Source: Aurantimonas sp. Leaf443 (GTDB lineage Bacteria > Pseudomonadota > Alphaproteobacteria > Rhizobiales > Rhizobiaceae). Taken from it: a DNA stretch of 64,000 nucleotides. Below, piece after piece: positions 33,885-43,484 of this stretch. A program made the translations under genes and the position numbers. The first letter of the stretch is position 1, and every line of letters starts with the position of its first letter. The stretch spans positions 737,940 to 801,939 of the forward strand of contig NZ_LMRD01000001.1 of assembly GCF_001425575.1 (NCBI RefSeq), written 5' to 3'. The notes below the pieces were generated by a model that ran no database searches, had not been told where the DNA came from, and saw only the letters and a list, made by a program, of their open reading frames with translations.

Positions 33885-36481
33885 ACGGGCCGTTCCGCCC
33901 GCAGCCCGTAGCTGTCGTAGACGAAGGCGCGGTCGGCGAGCGTGAAGGTGAAGCCTTCGGCGCCCGGCCGGATTTCCACGGGCTCGAACGCCCCTGCCGG
34001 GTTGAGATGGCTCGGCACGACCAGCCGGGCGACGGGGTCGCCGAACGGACCGGGCAGGGGCGGGTCGAAGACGATCTCGGCCTCGCGGCCGCCGAGCCGC
34101 GTCGCCGCGTCCTCGGCGAGCGAGAATTCCGTCATCGGTCTGTCCCACTCGATGGACACGCTCCTCGCGCTGCCCTGCGCGGCCGAGTCCCGCCCCTGCC
34201 GGGCCATGTGCACGGTCTGCCAGAACGGGTCGAGGCTCGCGAGGTCCGACGCGAGGTCGTCGATGCGGTCGGGATGGGTCGCGGCCTCCACGAGACGGCG
34301 GTTGGCGGCGGGGATCGACCATTCGGGCTCGGCGAGGACGAGGCGGCGCGTCGCCTCCAGGACGAGAAGGTCGCGATAGACGGAGCCGAACCCGTGCGGC
34401 CCGCCGCTTCCGCGCCGCTGGGCCGCGAGCGCCTCGTCGAAGCCGGCGGGCACGAGCACGTGGACGCAGGGCGCCTCGAAGCCCGGCGGGCGGGCCCGCT
34501 CGTGCCGGTGCAGGCGGCCAAGGCGCTGCAGCAGCACGTCCATCGGCGCGAGATCGGTGACGACGAGGTCGGCGTCGATGTCGAGGCTGATCTCCAGCGT
34601 CTGCGTGCCCACGAGGACGAGCCCGCCCGCGCGCGGCGCGCTCTTGCCGAAGGCGGCCTCCACCGCCGCGTCCAGCCGCCGCCGGTCGGCGCGCGCGAAG
34701 CGCCCGTGATGCAGCGTCGGCCGCCCCTCCAGGCCGAACTGGACGCCGTCGCCCGGGGCGAGCGCCTCCAGCGCCCGGCGCGTGGCCACCGCGTCGCCGA
34801 CCGTGTTGCGCATCACGAGGACGCGTGCGCCGGCCCGGGCCGCGTCGAGCGCCAGACGCGCCACTTTGTCCGGCTCGTCGCCGAGCGCCTGCGGGCGGAG
34901 ACGGACGCGCTTCTCGCGGCCGCGGCTCTGCGCCCCTTGCGTCTCGATGCGCCCCGCCGACAGGGTGGAGACGGAGGGGTAGGGCAGGGCCACGGCCTCG
35001 TCGAAGCCGGGCTCCGCCTGCCGGCGGCGGCGCGGCAGGCCCGCCTGCAGCAGCGCCGTGCGCGCGGCGGCGCCGAGGGTCGCCGAGAGGAGCAGCGCCT
35101 CGCCGCCGGCGGCGCGATGCTGCGCGAGAAGGTTGGCGAGGAGCGCCGTCATGTAGGGGTCGGAGGCGTGCACCTCGTCGACCACGAGCAGCGAGCGCGA
35201 CAGGAGGCTGGAGCGCATCTGCGCATGGGGGCTGCGCACGGCGCCGAGCAGCGCCTGATCGATCGTGCCGACGGCGATCGGGGCGGCGAGAAAGCGCTTC
35301 GGCCGCTCGGCCGCCCAGCGGCGGCGGCGCTCGGCCGCGTCCGGCGCGTCGCTCCATTCGGCCGTGAAGTCGGGCAGCGGGCGCACGCCCGCCTCGTCCG
35401 CCCCCGCATCCCCGGGCAGCGCGCGCACCACGACGGGCCGGCGGTCCGGATCGGGAAACAGCCGGTCGCGCGCCTCGCGCACGCGCTCGAACATGCGCGT
35501 GGCGGCGACGCGGGTCGGCAGCGCCAGATAGAGCCCGTCCACCCGGCCGGTCATGAAGAGGCGGGCGAAACGGTAGAGCGCGCCTTCCGTCTTGCCCGAG
35601 CCGGTCTCCGATTCCATCACCACGACCGGCCCCGGCGCCTCCCCGGCGAGGCGCTGGATCGCGGTCGGCGCGAAATCGCTGACGGCGGAGAAGTCGGCGG
35701 GCGGCGCGTCCGCGGGGCGGAAGCGCTCCACGTCGAGGCCGAGATCGCGCAGCAGCCGCCGGGCCCGCGCTCTCGCGAAACCGGCGCGCGGCCCGTCGCC
35801 GGGCTCGGCGAAGGGAAAGGCGTCCTCGCTCTCGTCCGAGCCGAGCCAGTCGGCGAGCTGCAGGAGGCCGAGATAATGGTGCCAGAAGGCCGGCGCCTTC
35901 GGCAGCGGGGCGCCCGGCGCGAAGGCCTGCGGCCAGCAGCGTTCGGCCTCGGCCACGAGCGCGGCGACATCCGCGCTCGGCACGCGCCTGGCCGGCGCCC
36001 AGAGCGGCAGGTGGCGCTGCGCCGCCTCCCGGCGGACGATCTCGGCGGGCGGCGCGCCGTGATGGGCGAGGACGCTGGCGAAGACCTCGAGACAGCGGTG
36101 GAAATCCTCGCCGAACCAGGTGTCGAGCCGCGACAGCCCGCCCGCCTCCCAGAGCGCTTCGTCGTGCAGCACGATCGGGGCCTCCGCGATATGGCCGGCG
36201 CGCGCCAGGCCCGCCGCGAAGGGCAGGGCCCGGTTCTGAAACCCGTGATTGCTCTTTCCCAGATCGTGCAGGAAGGCGAGGACGACCAGCCGCGCGCGGC
36301 AGCCGTCGTCGAGCGAGGAAAGGTCCGCGAGGCGCGCCAGCCGGCCGGCGAAGGACGGCAGGCTCAAGACCGCCTCCATCGCCGCCGCGACGTCGTGGGC
36401 GTGGTCCACCAGCGGATGCCACTCCCGCGGCGCCTCGCGCGGCCGCAGCTTCGCCCAGGGCGCGTCGATCGGAAACTGCAA
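33881..36481 (-). CDS. cas3: Cas3 nuclease-helicase
   Basis: An 866-residue fusion of HD nuclease and SF2 helicase. The HD site is FLHDLGKSNHGFQN near residues 71-84, with HHGAP further on. Walker A is ETGSGKTEGA near 294, Walker B is VVDEVHASD near 434, motif III is LLSATLG, and motif VI is LQRLGRLHRH. It is recruited by Cse1 and degrades target DNA 3'-5'. It is separated from cse1 by 211 bp, so it may have its own expression unit. Array 2 lies 94 bp upstream in the same direction, so array read-through could also reach cas3. Confidence 0.97.
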   Translation of the reverse strand: MQFPIDAPWAKLRPREAPREWHPLVDHAHDVAAAMEAVLSLPSFAGRLARLADLSSLDDGCRARLVVLAFLHDLGKSNHGFQNRALPFAAGLARAGHIAEAPIVLHDEALWEAGGLSRLDTWFGEDFHRCLEVFASVLAHHGAPPAEIVRREAAQRHLPLWAPARRVPSADVAALVAEAERCWPQAFAPGAPLPKAPAFWHHYLGLLQLADWLGSDESEDAFPFAEPGDGPRAGFARARARRLLRDLGLDVERFRPADAPPADFSAVSDFAPTAIQRLAGEAPGPVVVMESETGSGKTEGALYRFARLFMTGRVDGLYLALPTRVAATRMFERVREARDRLFPDPDRRPVVVRALPGDAGADEAGVRPLPDFTAEWSDAPDAAERRRRWAAERPKRFLAAPIAVGTIDQALLGAVRSPHAQMRSSLLSRSLLVVDEVHASDPYMTALLANLLAQHRAAGGEALLLSATLGAAARTALLQAGLPRRRRQAEPGFDEAVALPYPSVSTLSAGRIETQGAQSRGREKRVRLRPQALGDEPDKVARLALDAARAGARVLVMRNTVGDAVATRRALEALAPGDGVQFGLEGRPTLHHGRFARADRRRLDAAVEAAFGKSAPRAGGLVLVGTQTLEISLDIDADLVVTDLAPMDVLLQRLGRLHRHERARPPGFEAPCVHVLVPAGFDEALAAQRRGSGGPHGFGSVYRDLLVLEATRRLVLAEPEWSIPAANRRLVEAATHPDRIDDLASDLASLDPFWQTVHMARQGRDSAAQGSARSVSIEWDRPMTEFSLAEDAATRLGGREAEIVFDPPLPGPFGDPVARLVVPSHLNPAGAFEPVEIRPGAEGFTFTLADRAFVYDSYGLRAERPV

Positions 36482-36575
36482 GACGACCGGCCTCCCGCCC
36501 CTTCACCCAGGGTTGCAGACTATGCGGGCGCGAAAGGGTTGGGAAGAGCCGACCGGACGGCGCCCGGATTTTTCG

Positions 36576-38433
36576 GGACGGGCCCCGCGTGGGCGGGGGA
36601 CTGACGCTGGACCAGCACTGCGAACTCGACATGCAAGGTCGATCCCCGCGTGGGCGGGGGCGCCATGGCAGCGCTAAGCTGGCGGCGCCGGCCCGCGGGT
36701 CGATCCCCGCGTGGGCGGGGGAGCCACATCGCCGGGCTTCTTATCGTCGGCCGCACTGGGTCGATCCCCGCGTGGGCGGGGGAGCCAAGGCGGCGCGGGA
36801 CGCGGCCTCGGCGGCTGAGGGTCGATCCCCGCGTGGGCGGGGGAGCCCGGATTGGCGTCCGGCAATGAAGCCCACAGCGGGGTCGATCCCCGCGTGGGCG
36901 GGGGAGCCAGGTAGGCGCCTTCCCAGACATGGGCGTAAGTGGGTCGATCCCCGCGTGGGCGGGGGAGCCGACGAATCCAACTCGCGCCAGTGCGTGACGG
37001 TGGGTCGATCCCCGCGTGGGCGGGGGAGCCCACCACTTCGTGGCCCGATGCGTCATCTGGGCGGGTCGATCCCCGCGTGGGCGGGGGAGCCGCGGTCGCG
37101 AGCGAGAGCGCGCGCACCTTCTCAGGTCGATCCCCGCGTGGGCGGGGGAGCCCTCCGCATCGTCATCAGCCGGCGGTTGACGACGGGTCGATCCCCGCGT
37201 GGGCGGGGGAGCCCAGGAGAACGACATGACTGTCTCGAAGGAGCAGGGTCGATCCCCGCGTGGGCGGGGGAGCCGCGATCTTGGTGTCCACCGACCCCAG
37301 TAGCTGGGGTCGATCCCCGCGTGGGCGGGGGAGCCCCCGGCACCTTCGTCGTGCGCACCAGCGGCAAGGGTCGATCCCCGCGTGGGCGGGGGAGCCTGCA
37401 TCTGGAATTCCTCGCCCGGCCCGAGGTGAGGTCGATCCCCGCGTGGGCGGGGGAGCCGCGCTTCCTATTTCAGGAATATCAGCCTCCTAAGGTCGATCCC
37501 CGCGTGGGCGGGGGAGCCCAGGCTTGCCTCAACCGCTCGCCCTCTCGGGCAGGTCGATCCCCGCGTGGGCGGGGGAGCCGCAGCGCACACGACGTGCTCG
37601 TGGGCGAGATTGGGTCGATCCCCGCGTGGGCGGGGGAGCCCCGGCGTCAGAGGTCGGGAATATCCCTCTGAAGGGTCGATCCCCGCGTGGGCGGGGGAGC
37701 CATTTCCACCACGGTCTTACTGGAGACACTGTGGGGTCGATCCCCGCGTGGGCGGGGGAGCCGAAGTGAATGGATGGAAGAACGGTGGTTTGATGGGTCG
37801 ATCCCCGCGTGGGCGGGGGAGCCGGACACGGCACTCCATCAGCAGGCGATGGGCCAGGTCGATCCCCGCGTGGGCGGGGGAGCCACCGCAATGACCACCA
37901 CCTCCACCACGATCGACGGTCGATCCCCGCGTGGGCGGGGGAGCCGTGACGGTGAAGGTGAGCGCGACGACCCAGGGGGGTCGATCCCCGCGTGGGCGGG
38001 GGAGCCACGACCTCGATTTCCTCTTCAGCCCCATCCGCGGGTCGATCCCCGCGTGGGCGGGGGAGCCATCGGCAGGTCGGTGACGGTCATCGTCGTGGGG
38101 GGTCGATCCCCGCGTGGGCGGGGGAGCCGATCCTACCGCATCCTTGAGAACCCCGACGCGGGGTCGATCCCCGCGTGGGCGGGGGAGCCCTCCGATATGA
38201 ACGGTGAGGGCGGCCTCGTCGGGGTCGATCCCCGCGTGGGCGGGGGAGCCCCGCCATTAAAGCCGCTGGGTTCGCTACTGCCGGGTCGATCCCCGCGTGG
38301 GCGGGGGAGCCCGGCGGTCTGGGGATACGCGGAGCCGCTAAGAGGGTCGATCCCCGCGTGGGCGGGGGAGCCGCCGACAATCTCAAGGAAATGGACCGGC
38401 GGCAGGGTCGATCCCCGCGTGGGCGGGGGAGCC
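36576..38433 (-). CRISPR. CRISPR array 2: 31 repeats (first two degenerate), 30 spacers
   Basis: Period is 61 nt throughout, 28-nt repeats identical to array 1 and 33-nt spacers. The leader-distal end faces cas3: the terminal copy at 36576 is degenerate at both ends, and the next (36637) has an A-to-C change. The leader is on the right, so the spacer at 38373 is the newest. No repeat polymorphism is seen in the leader-proximal half. The spacer at 38312 shares 19 nt with the oldest spacer of array 1 in opposite orientation. Confidence 0.98.
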
Positions 38434-38487
38434 TCTTGCAGCCAAGCGGCTGGCATTGCTGCGTTATGTCAAAGAGCGTTTCGGCGG
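38434..38487 (-). promoter_or_regulatory. Leader of array 2
   Basis: Aligns without gaps to the array 1 leader over about 54 bp, roughly 70% identical, with TCTTGC, GCTGC and TGTCAAAGA conserved at the same distances from the repeat. This places the transcription start and integration site on the right side of the array. The remaining gap to the ade gene (38488-38631) has no other feature I can support. Confidence 0.75.
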
Positions 38488-38631
38488 GCGGGTCGTGCGT
38501 GCCGTCCTTTATCGCGGCTCGGCGGCGGGGTTGCAAACGTATTCTGGTCGGGGCGCGGGGGTGGAAGGGCGGGGGCGGGGGCTGCTAAGCAGGGCCCGTC
38601 CCTTTCGCTCGAGCCTTCGAGGACCGCCGCC

Positions 38632-40431
38632 ATGACAGCGCAGACCCTGCGACCCTTCCATGCCGTCGCGCCGGCTCTGGTGGACGTGGCGGCGGGCCGC
38701 GCGCCGGCCGATCTCCTCGTGCGCGGGTGCCGCTGGGTGAACGTGCATTCGGGCGAGGTCCTGGCGGGCTGCGACATCGCCGTGAAGGACGGGCGCTTCG
38801 CTTGGTGCGGGCCGGACGGCGGGCACACGGCGGGGCCGGACACGGTGATCGTGGAGGCGGAGGGGCGCTATGTCGTGCCGGGCCTGTGCGACGCGCACAT
38901 GCATGTGGAGAGCGGCATGGTCACCGTCACCGAGTTCTGCCGCGCGGTGATCCCGCACGGCACGACCTCGATGTTCGTCGACCCGCACGAGATCGCCAAC
39001 GTGCTCGGGCTCGCCGGCGTGCGGCTGATGCACGACGAGGCGGCGGTGCAGCCGGTCAACGTCTTCGTGCAGATGCCCTCCTGCGTGCCCTCCGCGCCGG
39101 GGCTGGAGGAGGGCGGCGCCGTGCTCGGGCCCGCCGACGTGGAGGAGGCGATGGGCTGGCCGCAGATCGTCGGGCTCGGCGAGGTGATGAACTTTCCGGG
39201 CGTCGTCGCCAACGATCCCCTGATGGTCGGCGAGATCGCCGCCACGCTGCGCGCCGGCAAGACGGTGGGCGGCCACTACGCCTCGCCCGATCTCGGCCGG
39301 CCCTTCCACGCCTATGTCGCCGGCGGCCCGCAGGACGACCACGAGGGCACGCGCATGGAGGATGCGGCCGCGCGCGTGCGCCAGGGCATGAAGGCCATGC
39401 TGCGCCTCGGCTCGGCCTGGTACGACGTGGCGGCCCAGCTGCGCGCGATCACCGAGATGGGACTCGACTCGCGCCACTTCGTCCTGTGCACCGACGACTG
39501 CCATTCCGGCACGCTCGTGCGCGAGGGCCACATGGACCGCGTGGTGCGCCACGCCATCGCGCAAGGGCTGAAGCCGATGGTCGCGATCCAGATGGCGACG
39601 ATCAACACGGCCGAGCATTTCGGCCTCGAGCGCGAGATCGGCTCGGTCACGCCCGGGCGCCGGGCCGACTTCCTGATCGTCTCGGATCTGGCGAGCCTTG
39701 CCATCGACGCGGTCTATGCGCGCGGCCTGCGCCTCGCCTCGGCCGGCCTTCTGGAGGTCGAGCTCGCCCCTTACGACTATCCGCCGAGCGCCATGGGCAC
39801 GGTGAAGCTCGGCAAGCGCCTCCAGGCCGGCGATTTCGCGATCGCCGCGCCCGCCGGCGCCAACGCCGTCACCGCCCGCGTCATCGGCGTCGTCGAGAAC
39901 CAGGCGCCGACAAGGGCGCTGACGGCCGAACTCTCCGTGCGCGACGGGCTGGTGGAGGGCGACGAGAGAAGGGACGTCGCGCAGATCGCCGTCGTCGAGC
40001 GGCACCGGGCGAGCGGGACGGTGTCGAACGCCTTCGTCTCGGGCTTCGGTTATCGCGGCCGCATGGCCATGGCCTCGACGGTCGCGCACGACGCCCATCA
40101 CATGATCGTCGTGGGCACCGACCGCGAGGAGATGGCGCGCGCGGCCAACCGGCTGGGCGAGGTCGGCGGGGGCATCGTGCTCTTCGCCGACGGGGAGGAG
40201 AAGGCGATCATCGAGATGCCGGTCGCCGGCCTCATGTCGAACGAGCGCGCCGAGATCGTGGCGGCCAAGGCCGACCGGCTGATCGCGGCCATGCGCGACT
40301 GCGGCTGCGAGCTGAACAACGCGGTGATGCAGCACTCGCTGCTCGCCCTCGTCGTCATCCCCAGCCTTCGCATCTCCGACAAGGGGCTCGTCGATGTCGA
40401 GACGTTCCAGCTCGTCGATCTCTTCCTGTGA
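38632..40431 (+). CDS. ade: Adenine deaminase
   Basis: A 599-residue amidohydrolase. It has the metal-binding DAHMHVESGMVTVTEF near residue 86, PHGTTSMFVDPHEIANVLG, TDDCHSGTLVREGHMD and a C-terminal Ade-specific domain with DAHHMIVVGTD. It converts adenine to hypoxanthine with Mn/Fe. The ATG at 38632 ends the CRISPR side; the same reading frame extends back through array 2 but that part is repeat translation. Single gene, cytosolic purine salvage. Confidence 0.95.
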   Translation: MTAQTLRPFHAVAPALVDVAAGRAPADLLVRGCRWVNVHSGEVLAGCDIAVKDGRFAWCGPDGGHTAGPDTVIVEAEGRYVVPGLCDAHMHVESGMVTVTEFCRAVIPHGTTSMFVDPHEIANVLGLAGVRLMHDEAAVQPVNVFVQMPSCVPSAPGLEEGGAVLGPADVEEAMGWPQIVGLGEVMNFPGVVANDPLMVGEIAATLRAGKTVGGHYASPDLGRPFHAYVAGGPQDDHEGTRMEDAAARVRQGMKAMLRLGSAWYDVAAQLRAITEMGLDSRHFVLCTDDCHSGTLVREGHMDRVVRHAIAQGLKPMVAIQMATINTAEHFGLEREIGSVTPGRRADFLIVSDLASLAIDAVYARGLRLASAGLLEVELAPYDYPPSAMGTVKLGKRLQAGDFAIAAPAGANAVTARVIGVVENQAPTRALTAELSVRDGLVEGDERRDVAQIAVVERHRASGTVSNAFVSGFGYRGRMAMASTVAHDAHHMIVVGTDREEMARAANRLGEVGGGIVLFADGEEKAIIEMPVAGLMSNERAEIVAAKADRLIAAMRDCGCELNNAVMQHSLLALVVIPSLRISDKGLVDVETFQLVDLFL

Positions 40432-40508
40432 GGGCGCCCGCTTTACAAACGCGCGCGCTTGGAAGAAATGAGGCGGCAACGAAACGCCGGACCGGAAGGA
40501 GGCGCGCC

Positions 40509-40586
40509 ATGACCAGACGCCTCTCCTCGCCCGGCGGCGTGCGCGGGCTCATTACCGCCGCCGGTGGAACCGCCGGCGCCTTCTGA
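40509..40586 (+). CDS. Possible 25-aa ORF upstream of ilvA
   Basis: MTRRLSSPGGVRGLITAAGG plus five residues, with GGAGG 6 bp before the ATG. It lies in the 294-bp gap between ade and ilvA. Its 3' half contains an inverted repeat (GCCGGTG-GAAC-CGCCGGC) that could form a hairpin. It could be a leader peptide, but it shows no run of threonine or branched-chain codons. Low certainty. Confidence 0.3.
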   Translation: MTRRLSSPGGVRGLITAAGGTAGAF

Positions 40587-40725
40587 GGGTCCTTCCCGGC
40601 GGGGCCCGACGGCGCGAAGTCCGAGACCGCGAAGGGGCGGGCGGCCGATGCCGCGCCCTCCGCGGCTCGTGTGCCAGACCGACGGGCGGGCTCGACGCCG
40701 CGCCTTGCGAAAGCGAAGACCTTCC

Positions 40726-41979
40726 ATGTCCAACGACGATTTCAAATCCGGCGTCGCCCGCGCCGAGACCGCGCTGCGCGCGCTCTTTCCCGCCACCCCG
40801 CTGCAGCTGAACGAGTTCCTCTCGGCCCGCTACGGGGCGCGCATCTATCTGAAGCGCGAGGACCTGACGCCGGTGCGCTCCTACAAGCTGCGCGGCGCCT
40901 TCAACTTCATGCGCAAGCGCATGGAGGCGGGCGACGCCACGCGCGCCTTCTGCTGCGCCTCGGCCGGCAACCACGCGCAGGGCTTCGCCTTCGCCTGCCG
41001 CTTCTTCGGCCTGAAGGGCCGCGTCTTCATGCCGGTGACCGCTCCGCAGCAGAAGATCGACAAGACGCGCGCCTTCGGCGGCGAGGCGATCGAGGTCGAG
41101 CTCGTCGGCGATTTCTTCGACGACTGCTACGCCGCCGCCAAGACCTATGCGCGCGAGAGCGGGGCCGCCATGGTGCCGCCCTTCGACCATGCCGACATCG
41201 TGGAGGGCCAGGCGAGCGTCGCGCGCGAGATCCTCGAGCAGATCGGCGACGAGACGATCGACATGATGGTGCTGCCGGTCGGCGGCGGCGGGCTCGCCTC
41301 CGGCATGGCGCGCTATTTCGAGGACCGGCCGGAGACGGCGCTGCGCTTCGTCGAGCCGCTCGGCGCGCCGAGCCTCAAGGCCAGCCTCGACGCCGGCCGC
41401 CTCCTGCGCCTGCCGCAGCTCGAAGGCTTCGTGGACGGGGCGGCCGTCGCCGAGATCGGCGCGCTGCCCTTCTCCATCCTGCAGCGCTTCACCCCGGACG
41501 ACGTGATCCTGGCGCCGGAAGGGCGGCTCTGCCGCACCATGCTGGAGATGCTGAACGTCGAGGGAATCGTCGTGGAGCCCGCCGGCGCGCTGGCCATCGA
41601 CGCGCTGCGCGATCTGGCCCCCGAGATCGCCGGCAAGACCGTGGTCGCGGTCGTCTCCGGCGGCAATTTCGACTTCGAGCGCCTGCCGGACGTGAAGGAG
41701 CGCGCGCTGCGCTTCGAGGGCTCGAAGAAATACTTCATCCTGCGCCTGCCCCAGCGCCCCGGCGCCCTGCGCGACTTCCTCAACCTTCTCGGCCCGGACG
41801 ACGACATCGCCCGCTTCGAATACCTGAAGAAGTCGGCCCGCGACTTCGGCTCCATCCTCTTGGGCATCGAGACCAAGGACCCGGCGAATTTCGAGACGCT
41901 GCTGCAGCGCTTCGCCGCCAACGGCATCCGCTACCAGGACATCACCAACGACCAGATCGTCGCCGATCTCCTGATCTGA
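40726..41979 (+). CDS. ilvA: Threonine dehydratase (threonine ammonia-lyase)
   Basis: A 417-residue PLP enzyme. The Schiff-base lysine is in VRSYKLRGAFNF near residue 53, the phosphate-binding loop is VGGGGLASG, and a short ACT-like regulatory domain (YFILRLPQRPGALRDFLNLL) is at residues about 335-410. It deaminates threonine to 2-oxobutyrate, the first step of isoleucine synthesis. The single ACT-like unit places it in the short IlvA class rather than the two-ACT enterobacterial form. Convergent with the MocR gene, 7 bp between stops. Confidence 0.93.
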   Translation: MSNDDFKSGVARAETALRALFPATPLQLNEFLSARYGARIYLKREDLTPVRSYKLRGAFNFMRKRMEAGDATRAFCCASAGNHAQGFAFACRFFGLKGRVFMPVTAPQQKIDKTRAFGGEAIEVELVGDFFDDCYAAAKTYARESGAAMVPPFDHADIVEGQASVAREILEQIGDETIDMMVLPVGGGGLASGMARYFEDRPETALRFVEPLGAPSLKASLDAGRLLRLPQLEGFVDGAAVAEIGALPFSILQRFTPDDVILAPEGRLCRTMLEMLNVEGIVVEPAGALAIDALRDLAPEIAGKTVVAVVSGGNFDFERLPDVKERALRFEGSKKYFILRLPQRPGALRDFLNLLGPDDDIARFEYLKKSARDFGSILLGIETKDPANFETLLQRFAANGIRYQDITNDQIVADLLI

Positions 41980-41986
41980 CGATCGA

Positions 41987-43402
41987 TCAGGCGTCGCCGT
42001 CGTAGCCGGCGGCGCCCGAATCGAGGAGGCGGCGCAGCTGCGTGAAGCCTTCCTCGACGCCCGCCCGGTTCATCGACGAGAAGGCCATTCGGGAGCGGTG
42101 GAAGCTGCGGTCCATGCGCTCCGCCTTGTACTCGTCCTCGTCGTCGATGAGGATGTCGAGCTTCGCCGCGGCGGCCTTGAACGTGCCGGACAGCCACGGC
42201 TCGGGCAGTTTCAGCCAGATGAACGGGCAGTAGCGGTGCGAGGCGAACTCGTAGCCCGCGAAAATCCGCGAGACGAGCGCATGCCGCGCGGCGATCTCCT
42301 CCATGCTGCGCCGGGAGAGGTCGCCCGCCGCGCCCGACAGGACGAGCCGCGCGCCGGCCTCGGCCAGGACGTAGGAGAGCCCGCCCGTCAGGAGCTTGTG
42401 CGTCACCTTCAGCCGCTGGGCGACATGCGGCGGGCAGGCGACCCAGCCGCCGCGCAGGCCGGCCGCCACGCTCTTCGACAGGCCGCCGACGACGAAAGTG
42501 CGGTCCGGCGCGAAGCTCGCGACAAGGGGCGTCGGATCGTCCGACATGGCGCCGTAGAGATCGTCCTCGATCAGCCAGACGCCGTATCGCTGGGCGATCT
42601 CGGCGATGGCGCGCCGGCGCGACTCGGGGAGGATGGCGAGCGTCGGATTGTGAATCGTCGGCATGAGGAAGGCGATCTTGGGATGCTGCTGGGCGCAGAC
42701 GCGCTCGAAATCCTCCGGCACCATCCCGTCCGCGTCGGTCTCCACCGAGATCGTGCGCCGTCCCGCCAGACGGGCGCTGCGGGCCATGAAACTGTAGGTC
42801 AGCGTCTCGAAGGCGATGCGGTCGCCAGGCGCCGACATGGCGGTGATGACGGAGAGGGCGGCGGCCGTCGCCCCTTGCGTCGGCACGATATCCTCCTTCG
42901 CCGGGCTCCAGCCGTTGCGCGAGAGCCAGCGCACGCCCGCGTCCAGCCAGTCCTCCGGCGTGGTGCGCGAATAGCTCGCCACCTCCAGCGGCTGCTGCGC
43001 GGCGATCTCCCCGAGCACGGTGCCGATGATCGCCCCTTGCGCGATGTCCGGCGCGGCCGTCGTGTCGAAGCGCAGCTTGTCGGGCGGCGTCTCCACCATG
43101 CGCGTGCCGAAGAAAGACTGCGCGAAGCGGTCCGCTCCATGCTCGGCGGCGCCGGTCTCGCGGTCGAGCACGTAGGTGCCGCGCCCGACCTCGCCGGACA
43201 CGATGCCGCGCTCGCGCAGCAGCGCATAGGCCCGGCCGATTGTACCGATTGTCACCCCGAGGTCGTAGGCGAGATTGCGCTGCGGCGGCAGTTTCTCGCC
43301 GCCGGCCACGGCGCCGTCGGCGACGGCCTGTTCGATCCCGTCCGCCAGGCGCGCGTAGAACGGGCCTTCGCCGTCGACGGGTTTGGGAGACCAACTTGTC
43401 AT
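41987..43402 (-). CDS. MocR-type regulator (GntR wHTH fused to aminotransferase fold)
   Basis: A 471-residue two-domain protein. The GntR winged helix is at residues about 12-75 (GEKLPPQRNLAYDLGVTIGT). A fold-type I aminotransferase domain follows, with IEDDLYGAMSDD and the PLP lysine in VVGGLSKSVAAGLRGG near residue 307. MocR proteins sense PLP adducts with amino compounds and control nearby genes. The start region carries repeated ACAAT elements. It is divergent from a DUF1127 gene, a common arrangement in rhizobia. The ligand is unknown. Confidence 0.92.
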   Translation of the reverse strand: MTSWSPKPVDGEGPFYARLADGIEQAVADGAVAGGEKLPPQRNLAYDLGVTIGTIGRAYALLRERGIVSGEVGRGTYVLDRETGAAEHGADRFAQSFFGTRMVETPPDKLRFDTTAAPDIAQGAIIGTVLGEIAAQQPLEVASYSRTTPEDWLDAGVRWLSRNGWSPAKEDIVPTQGATAAALSVITAMSAPGDRIAFETLTYSFMARSARLAGRRTISVETDADGMVPEDFERVCAQQHPKIAFLMPTIHNPTLAILPESRRRAIAEIAQRYGVWLIEDDLYGAMSDDPTPLVASFAPDRTFVVGGLSKSVAAGLRGGWVACPPHVAQRLKVTHKLLTGGLSYVLAEAGARLVLSGAAGDLSRRSMEEIAARHALVSRIFAGYEFASHRYCPFIWLKLPEPWLSGTFKAAAAKLDILIDDEDEYKAERMDRSFHRSRMAFSSMNRAGVEEGFTQLRRLLDSGAAGYDGDA

Positions 43403-43431
43403 GGGGACAATTATCTATCTTGCAGGACAAT
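43396..43431. promoter_or_regulatory. Repeated GGACAAT motifs overlapping mocR start
   Basis: GGGACAAT (43404-43411) and AGGACAAT (43424-43431) are direct repeats exactly 20 bp apart. TTGTC (43396-43400) forms an inverted repeat with the first copy, across the mocR start codon. Related GGGTGACAAT (43475) and GGGGTACAAT (43507) follow near the DUF1127 start. Direct repeats are typical of MocR sites. Confidence 0.4.
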
Positions 43432-43484
43432 GAGGGTCAAGGCTACGCAATGTCACCGCAATGCCGGCGGGGAAGGGTGACAAT

